DNA of 61,734 bases from the NCBI GenBank assembly GCA_016928855.1, contig JAFGKA010000213.1, forward strand, positions 1 through 61,734. Direction: 5' to 3'. Below are positions 31,778 to 40,068 of this stretch, piece by piece. Under the pieces are notes generated by a model. It saw only the letters and a list, made by a program, of their open reading frames with translations, did not search any database and had not been told where the DNA came from. This stretch comes from Phycisphaerae bacterium. Lineage in GTDB: Bacteria > Planctomycetota > Phycisphaerae > UBA1845 > PWPN01. The position numbers were made by a program, and so were the translations under genes. Numbering within the stretch: position 1 is the stretch's first letter; each line of letters opens with the position of its first letter.

Positions 31778-32902
31778 GTGTTCAGTTTTCAATATCACTC
31801 GCCTGTGCAGATCTGCTTCGGGTACGGCGCGCGCGACACGCTGGGCGAAGTCGCCGGCCGGTTGGGCGGTAAGGGTTTTCTGGTGGTCGACCCTGGCGTG
31901 GCGTCCTCACCGCTGTTCAAGGCGTACATCGAGTCGCAGACCGCTCTGCTGGCGGGCTGCTTCGATAAGGTCGAGCCAAACCCCAGCGTCGGTTGCGTCT
32001 CACGCATCGCGGCGCAGATTCGCTCGACAGGCGCAGGATTTGTCGTGGCCCTCGGAGGGGGCAGCACGATCGACGCCGCCAAGGCCGCAGCCCTGTCGGC
32101 CGGGGGTTCGCCCATCGAGGAATACCATTCCGGCCGCCGTCCGGCGGGTGAGAACGCCTTGCCGGTGATCGCCATGCCAACCACGGCCGGCACCGGCAGC
32201 GAGGTCACCGCGGTCTCCGTGCTCACGGACCCCGCCCGGGGCGTGAAGGCTCCCATCGGCGGGCCGGCGCTCCTGCCGCGCGTGGCCATCGTCGACCCCG
32301 AGTGGACCGTGTCCGTTCCGCCGACAGTCACGGCCGCCACCGGCATGGACGCGCTGAGTCATGCCCTGGAGGCCTATTGGGGCGTCCACGCCCAACCCAT
32401 TTGCGACGCGCTCGCGGAGAAGGCGGCTTGGCTGATCCTGGATTCGCTGGAGCAGGCGTACGCCAACGGCTCGGACCGCGACGCCCGCGAAAAGGTTGCA
32501 CTGGGCAGCCTGCTTGCCGGCCTTGCATTTGCCGCACCCAAGACCGCCGCGGTGCATGCCTGTTCGTTCCCACTTACGCAGCGATTCAGACTCCCCCACG
32601 GTGTGGCCTGCGCCCTGACCTTGGACCGTTTCCTCGAGTACAATACCCTGGCGCTGCCCGAGAAACTGGCCCACCTCGCCCGGCAATTGGGTCTTGAGGG
32701 TGTGCCGGCGCTGGCGGCGCGAATCCGGACGATGAAGCGGAACATGTCACTGCCCACCACCCTCGCTGACGTGGGCATCCATGAGCAGAATCTGCCGGCA
32801 CTTGTCGCTGAGAGTTTTCATCCCAACATGCGGAACAATCCCCGCGAAGTGACCCCTGCGGATTTGATGGCGATCTATTCGTCCCTCCAGGAGACCCACT
32901 GA
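31778..32902 (+). CDS. Iron-containing alcohol dehydrogenase (candidate sulfoacetaldehyde reductase)
   Basis: A 374-residue group III alcohol dehydrogenase. The NAD site is GGGSTID at 93-99. Metal ligands are D191 and H195 (GMDALSHALEAY) plus H260 and H274. The His that usually sits four residues after the third ligand (H267 in FucO) is Phe264 here, an odd substitution next to the nicotinamide. Fe-ADHs such as SarD reduce sulfoacetaldehyde to isethionate. The transketolase and TauE neighbours make this role plausible. GTG start with AAAGG nine bases upstream. The next gene begins one base after its stop. Confidence 0.88.
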   Translation: MFSFQYHSPVQICFGYGARDTLGEVAGRLGGKGFLVVDPGVASSPLFKAYIESQTALLAGCFDKVEPNPSVGCVSRIAAQIRSTGAGFVVALGGGSTIDAAKAAALSAGGSPIEEYHSGRRPAGENALPVIAMPTTAGTGSEVTAVSVLTDPARGVKAPIGGPALLPRVAIVDPEWTVSVPPTVTAATGMDALSHALEAYWGVHAQPICDALAEKAAWLILDSLEQAYANGSDRDAREKVALGSLLAGLAFAAPKTAAVHACSFPLTQRFRLPHGVACALTLDRFLEYNTLALPEKLAHLARQLGLEGVPALAARIRTMKRNMSLPTTLADVGIHEQNLPALVAESFHPNMRNNPREVTPADLMAIYSSLQETH

Positions 32903-32903
32903 C

Positions 32904-33749
32904 GTGTGTGAGTTCAAGAAGGAAGAGTTCGACAGGCTGGCCGCCGAGTGGCGATACATCATCACCGACATGATCTGCAGGGCGGGGTCCGGCCATTTGG
33001 GCGGGGCGCTCAGCCTCGTCGAGATCGTGATGACCCTCTACAGGCGGGTGATGAGGATTGCCCCCGAGAATCCCGAGTGGCCCCAGCGCGACCGGCTGAT
33101 AGTCTCCAAGGGCCATGCCGGCCCGGTGGTGTACATCGCCCTGGCGCACGCGGGTTTCTTTCCGGCCAACTGGCTGAAGACGCTCAACGCCGACGGAACG
33201 CGCCTACCCAGCCACTGCGACCAGAGCCGCACACCCGGTATCGACATGACCACCGGATCGCTTGGCCAGGGCCTGTCGTGCGCGTGTGGCCTGGCCCTGG
33301 CCGGCAGGATGGATGGCAAAAAGCACCGCCTCTTCTGCATTGTCGGCGACGGCGAATGCCAGGAGGGCCAGATCTGGGAGGCGGCCATGTTCGCCGGTCA
33401 CCACAAGCTCGACAACCTCGTGGCGATCACCGACTACAACCAGCTCCAGATCGACGGTTTCGTCAAGGATATCAACACGCTCGAACCGCTGGTCGCCCGC
33501 TGGCGGGCCTTCGGCTGGGAAGTGTTCGAGATCAACGGCCACGACTGGGATGACATCTACAACGGGCTTAACAAAGGCATCGCGGTCACCGGCAAGCCCG
33601 CGATGATCATCGCCCACACAATCAAGGGCAAGGGTTGCCGCGAAATCGAGAACAAGCCTGAAAGCCACAACATCAAGATTGCGGATGCCGCAGCCTATCA
33701 GAAATACATGAATGCCCTGGAAGTAACCGACGTTACACTCCCATATTGA
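32904..33749 (+). CDS. Transketolase, N-terminal (TPP-binding) subunit
   Basis: A 281-residue subunit carrying the thiamine-diphosphate site. The motif runs from GDGECQEGQ (148-156) to N179, and conserved active-site His residues lie in AGSGHLGG (H31), SKGHAGP (H71) and LPSHCD (H104). Together with the next gene it forms a split transketolase, as in many bacteria and in the SqwG/SqwH sulfo-transketolase. It starts at GTG 32904, with GGAG 12 bases upstream inside the previous gene. Placement between an Fe-ADH and an RpiB-like isomerase argues for a dedicated catabolic role. Confidence 0.92.
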   Translation: MCEFKKEEFDRLAAEWRYIITDMICRAGSGHLGGALSLVEIVMTLYRRVMRIAPENPEWPQRDRLIVSKGHAGPVVYIALAHAGFFPANWLKTLNADGTRLPSHCDQSRTPGIDMTTGSLGQGLSCACGLALAGRMDGKKHRLFCIVGDGECQEGQIWEAAMFAGHHKLDNLVAITDYNQLQIDGFVKDINTLEPLVARWRAFGWEVFEINGHDWDDIYNGLNKGIAVTGKPAMIIAHTIKGKGCREIENKPESHNIKIADAAAYQKYMNALEVTDVTLPY

Positions 33750-33805
33750 GGCTGCCGTCGACCGAACTGGCGAGGAGACCGCACACCGGTTAGCGAGATT
33801 CACAT

Positions 33806-34756
33806 ATGCCTGAGCTTCATGAAATGGAAATGCGTGCCGTTTACGCCCAGACGCTCAACGAGCTGATGGACGTGAATCCCAACGTGCTGTGCCTGGAGGC
33901 GGATCTGAGCAAAGCCTCGGGCACAAATCCGGCCGTAGCCAGGATGCACGCCGAGAACTTCATCAACGTGGGTGTAGCCGAGGCCAACATGGTGTGCATC
34001 GCCGCCGGCCTGGCCCGGGAGGGTAAGATCCCGTTCTGCGCGACCTTCACGTGCTTCGCGGCGCGGCGCGTGTACGACCAAGTGACCATCAGCGTCGCCT
34101 ACGCCAATAACAATGTAAAGATCGTCGGCACCGCGCCGGGCATCACCGCTGGCCCCAACGGCGGCACGCACATGTGCTTCCAGGATCTGGCCATCATGCG
34201 GGCCATGCCCAACATGCATGTGTACAGCCCATGCGATGCCTACGAACTACGCTCCGTCATCCGCCACATGGCTGAGTCGAAACAGCCCACCTACATGCAG
34301 CTCGTTCGCGAGAAGGTCGGGCCAGTGTTTGGCGAGGATTATCGGTTCGCTCCTGGCAAGGCCGTCGTGGTCCGAGAGGGGCGCGATGTCACTGTAGTCT
34401 CGACCGGGTATATGACCAGCTTCGCGATCGAGGCGGCGGAAGAGTTGGGCGCCCATGGCGTCAGGACAGAGGTGCTGCACTGTCCTTCGGTCAAACCATT
34501 TGACGTGGAGACCCTCGTGGAATCCGCGCGCAAGACCCACGCAGTGGTCACCATCGAAACTCAGAACGTCATCGGCGGGCTCGGTTCCGCCGTCTGTGAA
34601 ACACTCTCCGAGCACTGCCCGACGCTTACCAGACGCCTGGGCATCCCCGATCGCTTCGGAGAGGTCGCAACCGCGGATTACCTGTTCAACAAACACGGCT
34701 TCGGCGTGAGCCACATCGTGAAGGCCTGCCGGCAGATGATGGAAAGGAAATTCTGA
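33806..34756 (+). CDS. Transketolase, C-terminal subunit
   Basis: A 316-residue subunit with the pyrimidine-binding domain (about 1-165) and the transketolase C-terminal domain (about 185-310). The catalytic Glu that activates thiamine is E59 (VGVAEANM). The loop GITAGPNGGTHMCFQDLA occupies the position of the conserved substrate-binding histidine segment. The last base of its stop region overlaps the next start, so the isomerase gene is coupled to it. It completes the split enzyme with the gene at 32904. Confidence 0.92.
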   Translation: MPELHEMEMRAVYAQTLNELMDVNPNVLCLEADLSKASGTNPAVARMHAENFINVGVAEANMVCIAAGLAREGKIPFCATFTCFAARRVYDQVTISVAYANNNVKIVGTAPGITAGPNGGTHMCFQDLAIMRAMPNMHVYSPCDAYELRSVIRHMAESKQPTYMQLVREKVGPVFGEDYRFAPGKAVVVREGRDVTVVSTGYMTSFAIEAAEELGAHGVRTEVLHCPSVKPFDVETLVESARKTHAVVTIETQNVIGGLGSAVCETLSEHCPTLTRRLGIPDRFGEVATADYLFNKHGFGVSHIVKACRQMMERKF

Positions 34757-35229
34757 TGAAGATGGCCATCGCTTCAACCCGGGCGGGTCTCACCCTCAAG
34801 GATGAACTCATTGCCTTTCTGACCGGACTCGGCCACAAGGTGGACGACTTGGGCATGAAGGTCGGGGGAGAGTTTGTTCCCTATTACGAGTCGGCGGCCC
34901 GCGTGGCTGCGGCGGTGAGCCGTGGTGAGTACCCCCGTGCAATCGTCGTCTGCGGCACAGGAGCCGGTAGCGCGATCGTGGCCAACAAGTTCAAAAACGT
35001 CTACGCCGTCCATGCCAGCAGCGAGTATGAAGGGCGGCGGGCCACCATGATCAACAATGCCAACATTCTGGCCCTCGGTGAGTGGGTCACTCCGCCTCAG
35101 CATGCAAAGGAGATCGTGAAGGGCTGGCTGGACGCAACGTTCGGCGAGGGCTTCGAGCCAGACTGGCAGGGATTCCTTGCGAAAGCCTGCGAGGAAGTGA
35201 AGACGATCGAAGCCCGGAACATGGCATGA
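34756..35229 (+). CDS. RpiB/LacAB-family isomerase with altered active site
   Basis: A 157-residue isomerase. The catalytic-base Cys66 is kept (VVCGTGAGSAIVANKF). The usual N-terminal SDHAG reads STRAG at 8-12, and the ring-opening His of the REHNDAN segment is replaced (TMINNAN). Loss of the ring-opening residue would suit an open-chain substrate. 4-deoxy-4-sulfo-erythrose cannot form a furanose ring because O4 is gone, and the sulfo-TK enzyme SqwI is of this family. Ordinary ribose-5-phosphate isomerase activity is thus less likely. It overlaps both neighbouring genes (ATGA with TauE). Confidence 0.85.
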   Translation: MKMAIASTRAGLTLKDELIAFLTGLGHKVDDLGMKVGGEFVPYYESAARVAAAVSRGEYPRAIVVCGTGAGSAIVANKFKNVYAVHASSEYEGRRATMINNANILALGEWVTPPQHAKEIVKGWLDATFGEGFEPDWQGFLAKACEEVKTIEARNMA

Positions 35230-35954
35230 ACGAAGTTCTGCTATTCACTGTGATTGCTTGCATCGGCATCCTGGTCCAGTCCTTTGCCGGTTTCGCCGGA
35301 TCCCTGACCGCGATCCCGCTCTTCTCGCTGTTTTTGCCGCCCAGAGAGGCGATACCGGCTTTCAACATGGTCATGCTGCTGGTAGACGCATGGCTGGTAT
35401 TCGAAGCGCGCCGGTATATCCAGTGGGGTCGCGTGGGCAGGCTGATGGTCGGCGCAGTCGCGGGGATTCCTATCGGGGCTTACGGGCTCAAGTACCTGCC
35501 GACCCACGTGCTTGGACTGATCATCAGCATCGTCACGCTCATCTTCGCGATCCTTTTCCTGCTCAAGATCAGGATCAACCTCAAGGAGAACGCGGGCACA
35601 CAGATGTGCGTCGGCCTGCTGAGCGGGTTCCTTGGCGGAAGCATCTCGGAATCGGGCCCCCCGGTAGTCATCTATGGTCTGGCGCGCGACTGGGACAAGA
35701 ATGCATTCCGGACGACCCTCCTGACCTATTTTACCTGCCTGTGTGTGCTGGCCCTCTTATGCTACTGGCAACTTGGGCTGCTGTCGGGAAAGAGCCTGTC
35801 TACGTTCTCGGCCGCAATCATTCCATGCTTTCTCGCCGCCATCTTCGGCTTGGTGTTCAAGAACCGGGTGGGCGAGGCCACGTTTCGCAGGGCCGTCCTG
35901 GCGGTCATTATCATGGTCAGCCTGATCGGACTCATCCGATCGCTCTGGATGTAA
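35226..35954 (+). CDS. TauE/SafE-family anion exporter
   Basis: A 242-residue membrane protein with about eight hydrophobic segments and the family phrases VQSFAGFAGSLTAIPLFSLF and LLSGFLGGSISESGPPVVIY. It is the last gene of the rightward operon, coupled by an ATGA overlap to the isomerase. TauE-type permeases in sulfoglycolysis clusters export the C2 or C3 sulfonate end product, here possibly isethionate. It shares fold but only limited sequence with the TauE at 25527. The longer upstream frame merely shadows the isomerase. Confidence 0.9.
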   Translation: MNEVLLFTVIACIGILVQSFAGFAGSLTAIPLFSLFLPPREAIPAFNMVMLLVDAWLVFEARRYIQWGRVGRLMVGAVAGIPIGAYGLKYLPTHVLGLIISIVTLIFAILFLLKIRINLKENAGTQMCVGLLSGFLGGSISESGPPVVIYGLARDWDKNAFRTTLLTYFTCLCVLALLCYWQLGLLSGKSLSTFSAAIIPCFLAAIFGLVFKNRVGEATFRRAVLAVIIMVSLIGLIRSLWM

Positions 35955-36086
35955 CAACCCGACAGAGACCGTAGCCTTGGAAATCACTGAGAGAGAATGC
36001 CAATGAACCCATGGCATGATGGTCTTCAGGCGTTCCCGCTCGCCCTGACATCCAGCCCGATACGCTGGGCGTCGTCGAGACCAAAG

Positions 36087-36443
36087 CTGAGCCTGCCCGA
36101 ACACGTTTCGAGCGATGTCGACGAGATTGTCTACGTGAGATGTGTGCGGCAAATCGTTGGCGGCGAAGATGAGCGTCTTCGGGAAACGACCGGTCTCGCG
36201 CTCGTGCTCTTAAGTATGCTTGCGAATTTCTTCGAGGATCTTTCGGTTCGAGTCGGGTGACGTGACCTTGTGCTCGACCTCCGGCGCCTCAAACTGTCGC
36301 TCGTCCTCCAGCAAATCCAGTTATTCTGAACCCCTTTCCGGATCCACGATGCCTGCCTGCTCACCTGCACTCAGAAACACGCCGTTCATACGCACGTCCG
36401 AGCGAACGTCGACGACATCGTAGTCGACGAGGTACGCTCCGCG
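36087..36443 (-). pseudogene. hsdR: Type I restriction enzyme R subunit (hsdR) fragment
   Basis: About 119 codons translate to unmistakable HsdR helicase-region phrases: AYLVDYDVVDVRSDVRMNGVF, LEDERQFEAPEVEHKVTSPD, TGRFPKTLIFAANDLPHTSH and LVDIARNVFG. Two in-frame TAA stops interrupt it (after RGSE and after RKHT). Upstream and downstream parts of a normal 800-1000-residue HsdR are missing, as are hsdM and hsdS. It is a dead remnant of a restriction locus. It lies directly inside the relic phage right end, so it may have been carried or truncated by that element. Confidence 0.88.
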
Positions 36444-36522
36444 GGTATGCGCGCGGCTGCGCGAGGCACGGGGCACGCTCGGGATACTTCTCGTGACCCC
36501 TGAAACCGAAAGGATTTAGCCC

Positions 36523-36654
36523 GTTATCTACGATACCCCCGATTTCGGCGTTTTCTCTACGATGCGCCGATCGAACCGTAAACCAAGCTCTAATAAGCCT
36601 TTACCCCCGTTTTTCGCCCCTTTTCTTTTGGCTCTGTTTTCCCTGTGCTTCATG
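36523..36654 (-). mobile_element. Relic right end of a Mu-like element of the same family
   Basis: The stretch matches the resident element's right end in the same order: TTATCTACGAT and TTCTCTACGATG sites, CCCCCGATTT between them, the C/T-rich block CCCCGTTTTTC and the terminus GTTTTCCCTGTGCTTCATG. By eye roughly 70 percent of positions agree over about 130 bases, with small gaps and one 18-base deletion. Similarity stops after CATG, which independently places the family terminus where the target duplication of the resident copy puts it. Internal genes are gone. Confidence 0.75.
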
Positions 36655-36762
36655 GGTTTGCGCCGGCCATGCTCTAGCTCGCCTGGGCTGCTGCGACTGG
36701 ACATATTCCGGCGACGCCACGATGATTGGCGGGCTATTGATGCTAACGGAGTGAGGCTTGCC

Positions 36763-37932
36763 ATGACCCAACGCGATACGATGACTTCCCGGCAGCGTCT
36801 GCAGACCGCGATCCGCCACGAGGTGCCGGACCGGGTGCCGCTCGATCTGGGCGGGTTCCAGACCGGCATTCACCGGCTCGCCTACCTGGATCTGCTCAAG
36901 CACCTCGGCATTGAGGACGACGTCACGATCCTCGACCCCGTCCAGCAACTGGCCAAGCCGTGCGAGGCCGTACTCGAGCGGCTGCGGATCGATACCCGGT
37001 ACGTCGTGGCCCACGGCCCGGAAAGCTTCACCGGCGGCATCGAGCAGAACACCCGTGACGGCCGTCTCTGGCACGACCTCAAGGACGAGTTCGGCGTTGT
37101 CTGGTCGATGCCGGACGACGAACAGCTCTATATGGATATCTCGCATCACCCGCTGGCCGCGGCTTCGATCGACGAGATTCGCAACTACCCGTTCCCAAGG
37201 GGCGACGATCCAACGCGGTTCACCGGCGTACGCGAGGCGGCTTTGCGGCTGCGCAACGAGACGCCGTACGCGCTATGCACGGGCATCGGCGGCGTGGTGT
37301 ACGAAACCTGCTGGTACATGCGCGGGCTCGAGCGGTGGTTCATGGACACGATCGAGAACCTCAGCGTCTGCGAGCTGCTGCTGGACCGGATGGCCGAATA
37401 CTGGATCGGCTTCTATACCGCGTTCATGGCCGAGGTCGGCGATCTGGTCGACGTCGTCATGATCGGCGACGACCTGGCCGGCCAGCGTGGGCCGCTGTTC
37501 TCGCCCGTGACGTACCGTGAACTCGTCAAGCCTCGACAGAAGCGCCTCGTCCAGCACATCAAGTCGTTGACGAACGCGAAGATCTGGTACCACACGTGCG
37601 GGGCATGCACGGTCTATATCCCCGAGCTGGCCGACAACGGCGTCGATATCCTCAACCCGGTTCAGATCGGCATCGAGGACATGGAGCCGCAGTCGCTCAA
37701 GGCCCGGTTCGGCAAGCAGATGGTGTTCTGGGGCGGGGGGATCGATGCCCAGCACGTCTTGCCCACCGCGACGCCCGCCGAGGTCCGCGAGCACGTCCGG
37801 CGCAACATCAGCGCGTTCAAGCCCGGCGGCGGCTACGTGTTCAACAACGTGCACAACATTCAGGCCGGTGTGCCGGCGGCGAACGTCGTTGCGCTTTTCG
37901 ATGCGGCGCATGAGTTCGGCGCTTATGCGTGA
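36763..37932 (+). CDS. Uroporphyrinogen-decarboxylase-like protein
   Basis: A 389-residue URO-D/MtbA-like barrel. The start at 36763 has GGAG/GAGG upstream. The open frame before it runs through the relic phage end and should not be included. Family phrases are HEVPDRVPLDLGG near the N-terminus, GDDLAGQRGPLFSP in the centre and IWYHTCGAC (candidate Zn ligands) near residue 280. Planctomycetes carry many such proteins outside heme synthesis, some acting as methyl- or demethylating transferases. No corrinoid partner is nearby, so the role is open. Confidence 0.85.
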   Translation: MTQRDTMTSRQRLQTAIRHEVPDRVPLDLGGFQTGIHRLAYLDLLKHLGIEDDVTILDPVQQLAKPCEAVLERLRIDTRYVVAHGPESFTGGIEQNTRDGRLWHDLKDEFGVVWSMPDDEQLYMDISHHPLAAASIDEIRNYPFPRGDDPTRFTGVREAALRLRNETPYALCTGIGGVVYETCWYMRGLERWFMDTIENLSVCELLLDRMAEYWIGFYTAFMAEVGDLVDVVMIGDDLAGQRGPLFSPVTYRELVKPRQKRLVQHIKSLTNAKIWYHTCGACTVYIPELADNGVDILNPVQIGIEDMEPQSLKARFGKQMVFWGGGIDAQHVLPTATPAEVREHVRRNISAFKPGGGYVFNNVHNIQAGVPAANVVALFDAAHEFGAYA

Positions 37933-38047
37933 TGCGGCAACCGGCGGCCTGTTGGCCATGGCGAGATATTGCGCCAGTGATGGACATTATGGACGAGATG
38001 GACGGCATGGACGTCCGGTCCGGACTCGCGTCTGTTCTCTCTCGGCT

Positions 38048-38079
38048 ATTCGCGTTGATTCGCGTCCATTCGCGGTTCG
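38048..38079. repeat. Dispersed short repeat (GCGAATNNACGCGAAT type)
   Basis: ATTCGCGTTGATTCGCGTCC followed by ATTCGCGGTTCG is the inverse of a block at 58543-58576 (CGAACCGCGAATGAACGCGA then ATGGACACGAATGG). Such 9-10-base-period intergenic repeats are common in planctomycete-type genomes. Both copies lie just after or before gene ends. Confidence 0.5.
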
Positions 38080-38085
38080 TCTTTC

Positions 38086-39513
38086 CTACGCTTGTTCTTC
38101 TTCCGTGACTGGCACGACCGGAAACGCGCCGCCGGCCGGCTCCCAGAACTTCTCGATCTCTTCGAGCGTCTTGCCCTTCGTCTCGGGCACGATCGCCGCG
38201 ACAAACAGCACGGTCAGGACGCACATGACGGCGTAGCCCCAGAACGGCCACGTGAAACCGACAGCCTTGATCAACGGAGGGAACGACTGGGCCACCGCGA
38301 AGCAGGCGATCCACAGGCTGACCGTCGCGATCGCCATCGCCCGGCCGCGAATCCTCGTGGGGAAGATCTCGGCAATCACCACCCAGACGACCGGCCCGAG
38401 GCCGATGCCGAACGACGTAATGTAGCACAGGATCGGAATCAAGACGAATACCCCGGGGCTGCGACCACCGTGGAAGCTCAGCCCGGCGAAGAATAGCGAT
38501 ACTGCCATGCCGCTCGTACCGATCAACATCAACAACCGACGGCCCACCTTGTCCACGGCTGCCAGGGCAACAATCGTACTGATCACATTCACGATACCCA
38601 CGCCGACAGTCGCGAGGAGCGCCGCAGAATCCGAACCGACACCGGCCCCCAAGAAGATGTCTGGAGCGTAATAGATAACCGTGTTGATACCGGTGATCTG
38701 TTGCAGAATCGCCATCACCACGCCGATCACCAGCGCAAGGCGAAGCCCGGGCCGCAGGAGCTGAAGTACGGAGCCCGCTTCGTGCGCGATCGCTTCGCGG
38801 ATTTCGCCAAGCTCGAGCTGGGCATGCCGCCATCCGCCAACGCGAGCCAGAATGCCCAGTGCCTCCTTCAGTCGCCCCTGTTTGGCCAGCCACCGCGGGC
38901 TCTCCGGCACAATGAACAGGGCGAAGAAGAACAGAGCCGCTCCGGGTGCCTCGGCCAGGAACATATAGCGCCAGTTGTGAACCCCGGTACCTTCCAGTGC
39001 CCAGTTCGTCATATTGGCACAGAGAATTCCGCAGACAATCGTCATCTGGTTCAGCACGACGAGTCGGCCGCGAATCCGCGCCGGCGCGATCTCGGCGATA
39101 TACATTGGCGAAACCATCGACGCCACGCCGACGGCCAGGCCACCGATGAACCGGGCCACGGTCAACTCCATGAAGTTTCTCGCGACAGCGCAGCCAAGGG
39201 CGGAAACGACGAAGAAGCCGGCGGCAGCAATCAGGATCTTCTTGCGGCCGAAGCGGTCGCAGAGCGAACCGACGGCCGCAACGCCAACGGCGCACCCGAT
39301 GAGGACGCTGGCGACGACGAAGCCCTTCTCAAATGATGTCAATCCGAACTGCCGCTCGACAAAGACGATCGCGCCCGAGATGACGGCCGTGTCAAAGCCG
39401 AACAACAGGCCACCGACGGCGGCGACCGTGCAAACGACATATACATAGCCACGACTGCCGTGTTCCGGCAGGGCAGCCAGTTCGGGTGTTTCCATCTTCG
39501 CTTCTTCGGGCAC
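38086..39513 (-). CDS. MFS sugar:proton symporter (sugar porter family)
   Basis: A 475-residue transporter with twelve hydrophobic segments. Sugar-porter signatures are visible: GGLLFGFDTAVISGA in helix 1, DRFGRKK after helix 2, ESPRWLAKQGR after helix 6, QQITGINTVIYYAP in helix 7 and PETKGKTLEEIE at the end. It would take up a monosaccharide with protons. GTG 39513 is chosen because GAGAGG lies eight bases upstream; ATG 39495 is the alternative. It stands alone, convergent with the URO-D-like gene. Confidence 0.92.
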   Translation of the reverse strand: MPEEAKMETPELAALPEHGSRGYVYVVCTVAAVGGLLFGFDTAVISGAIVFVERQFGLTSFEKGFVVASVLIGCAVGVAAVGSLCDRFGRKKILIAAAGFFVVSALGCAVARNFMELTVARFIGGLAVGVASMVSPMYIAEIAPARIRGRLVVLNQMTIVCGILCANMTNWALEGTGVHNWRYMFLAEAPGAALFFFALFIVPESPRWLAKQGRLKEALGILARVGGWRHAQLELGEIREAIAHEAGSVLQLLRPGLRLALVIGVVMAILQQITGINTVIYYAPDIFLGAGVGSDSAALLATVGVGIVNVISTIVALAAVDKVGRRLLMLIGTSGMAVSLFFAGLSFHGGRSPGVFVLIPILCYITSFGIGLGPVVWVVIAEIFPTRIRGRAMAIATVSLWIACFAVAQSFPPLIKAVGFTWPFWGYAVMCVLTVLFVAAIVPETKGKTLEEIEKFWEPAGGAFPVVPVTEEEQA

Positions 39514-40068
39514 GACGCATACCTCTCGCACGGGGGATATGATCCGAAACTGCCGCACACGATACCGGCCCGCCGAGCGGCCGGCAACCTTCTCGCCGGG
39601 GTTAAAGACAGGATAGACACATCTGCATCCGGTTTTCCCCGTTCTCGGACGGAATTGTGGGTGTGCCACTGGCTTTGAGCTTGCTGTTACCCACATTTGT
39701 CCTATCTGTTCAACGGTTGCAGGAGGCATCGCGCCGGCCCTCTTCGAGGGGGCCTTCCTGGCGGGCTACGGGCTGCTGCGAAGGGATGGACCGCCTAGGC
39801 GCACCGAAACGCGCGGCACGGCGCAGCCTTTGGAGATGGTATGTGTAAAGGCGGTCTCGCGTTGGTGCGACCAAACTCGCCCGATTTAATGACGTGAATG
39901 CCGGATCGCTCCAGGAGCTGGCGACGGGCCATGAACGTCCTGCGTGCCACAAATGTGGCAAATGGTGGTAAAATAGGCAAGATCTAGCCCCGAGTGCGGG
40001 TGTCTTACCAGCGGCAACGGCTGCTTTGGCCGTTGCTGAATCCGGCTCCTCGCTCTAGAATCCACCTC
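39514..40068. other. Intergenic region between transporter and YifB genes
   Basis: The 555 bases hold no supportable gene; frames here are Arg/Pro-rich shadows. GTGCCACTGGC at about 39661-39671 resembles the arm of the palindromic repeat at 49316-49352, and a palindromic TGCCACAAATGTGGCA lies near 39946-39961. Promoters for the flanking divergent genes must be here. Confidence 0.4.

Larger units (their letters stand above)
35955..36762. other. Scar region between the sulfonate-type operon and the URO-D gene
   Basis: These 808 bases hold no intact gene. They contain the hsdR fragment (36087-36443) and the relic Mu-like right end (36523-36654), with unassigned sequence at 35955-36086 and a short 5' leader after 36655. 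A possible fragment frame at 35997-36260 on the plus strand has no recognisable protein and overlaps the hsdR remnant. Confidence 0.6.

Noticed and set aside
36562-36762. N-terminal extension of the URO-D-like protein
   Set aside because: The extension runs through the relic Mu-like right end. The family N-terminus and a good ribosome site support the start at 36763.
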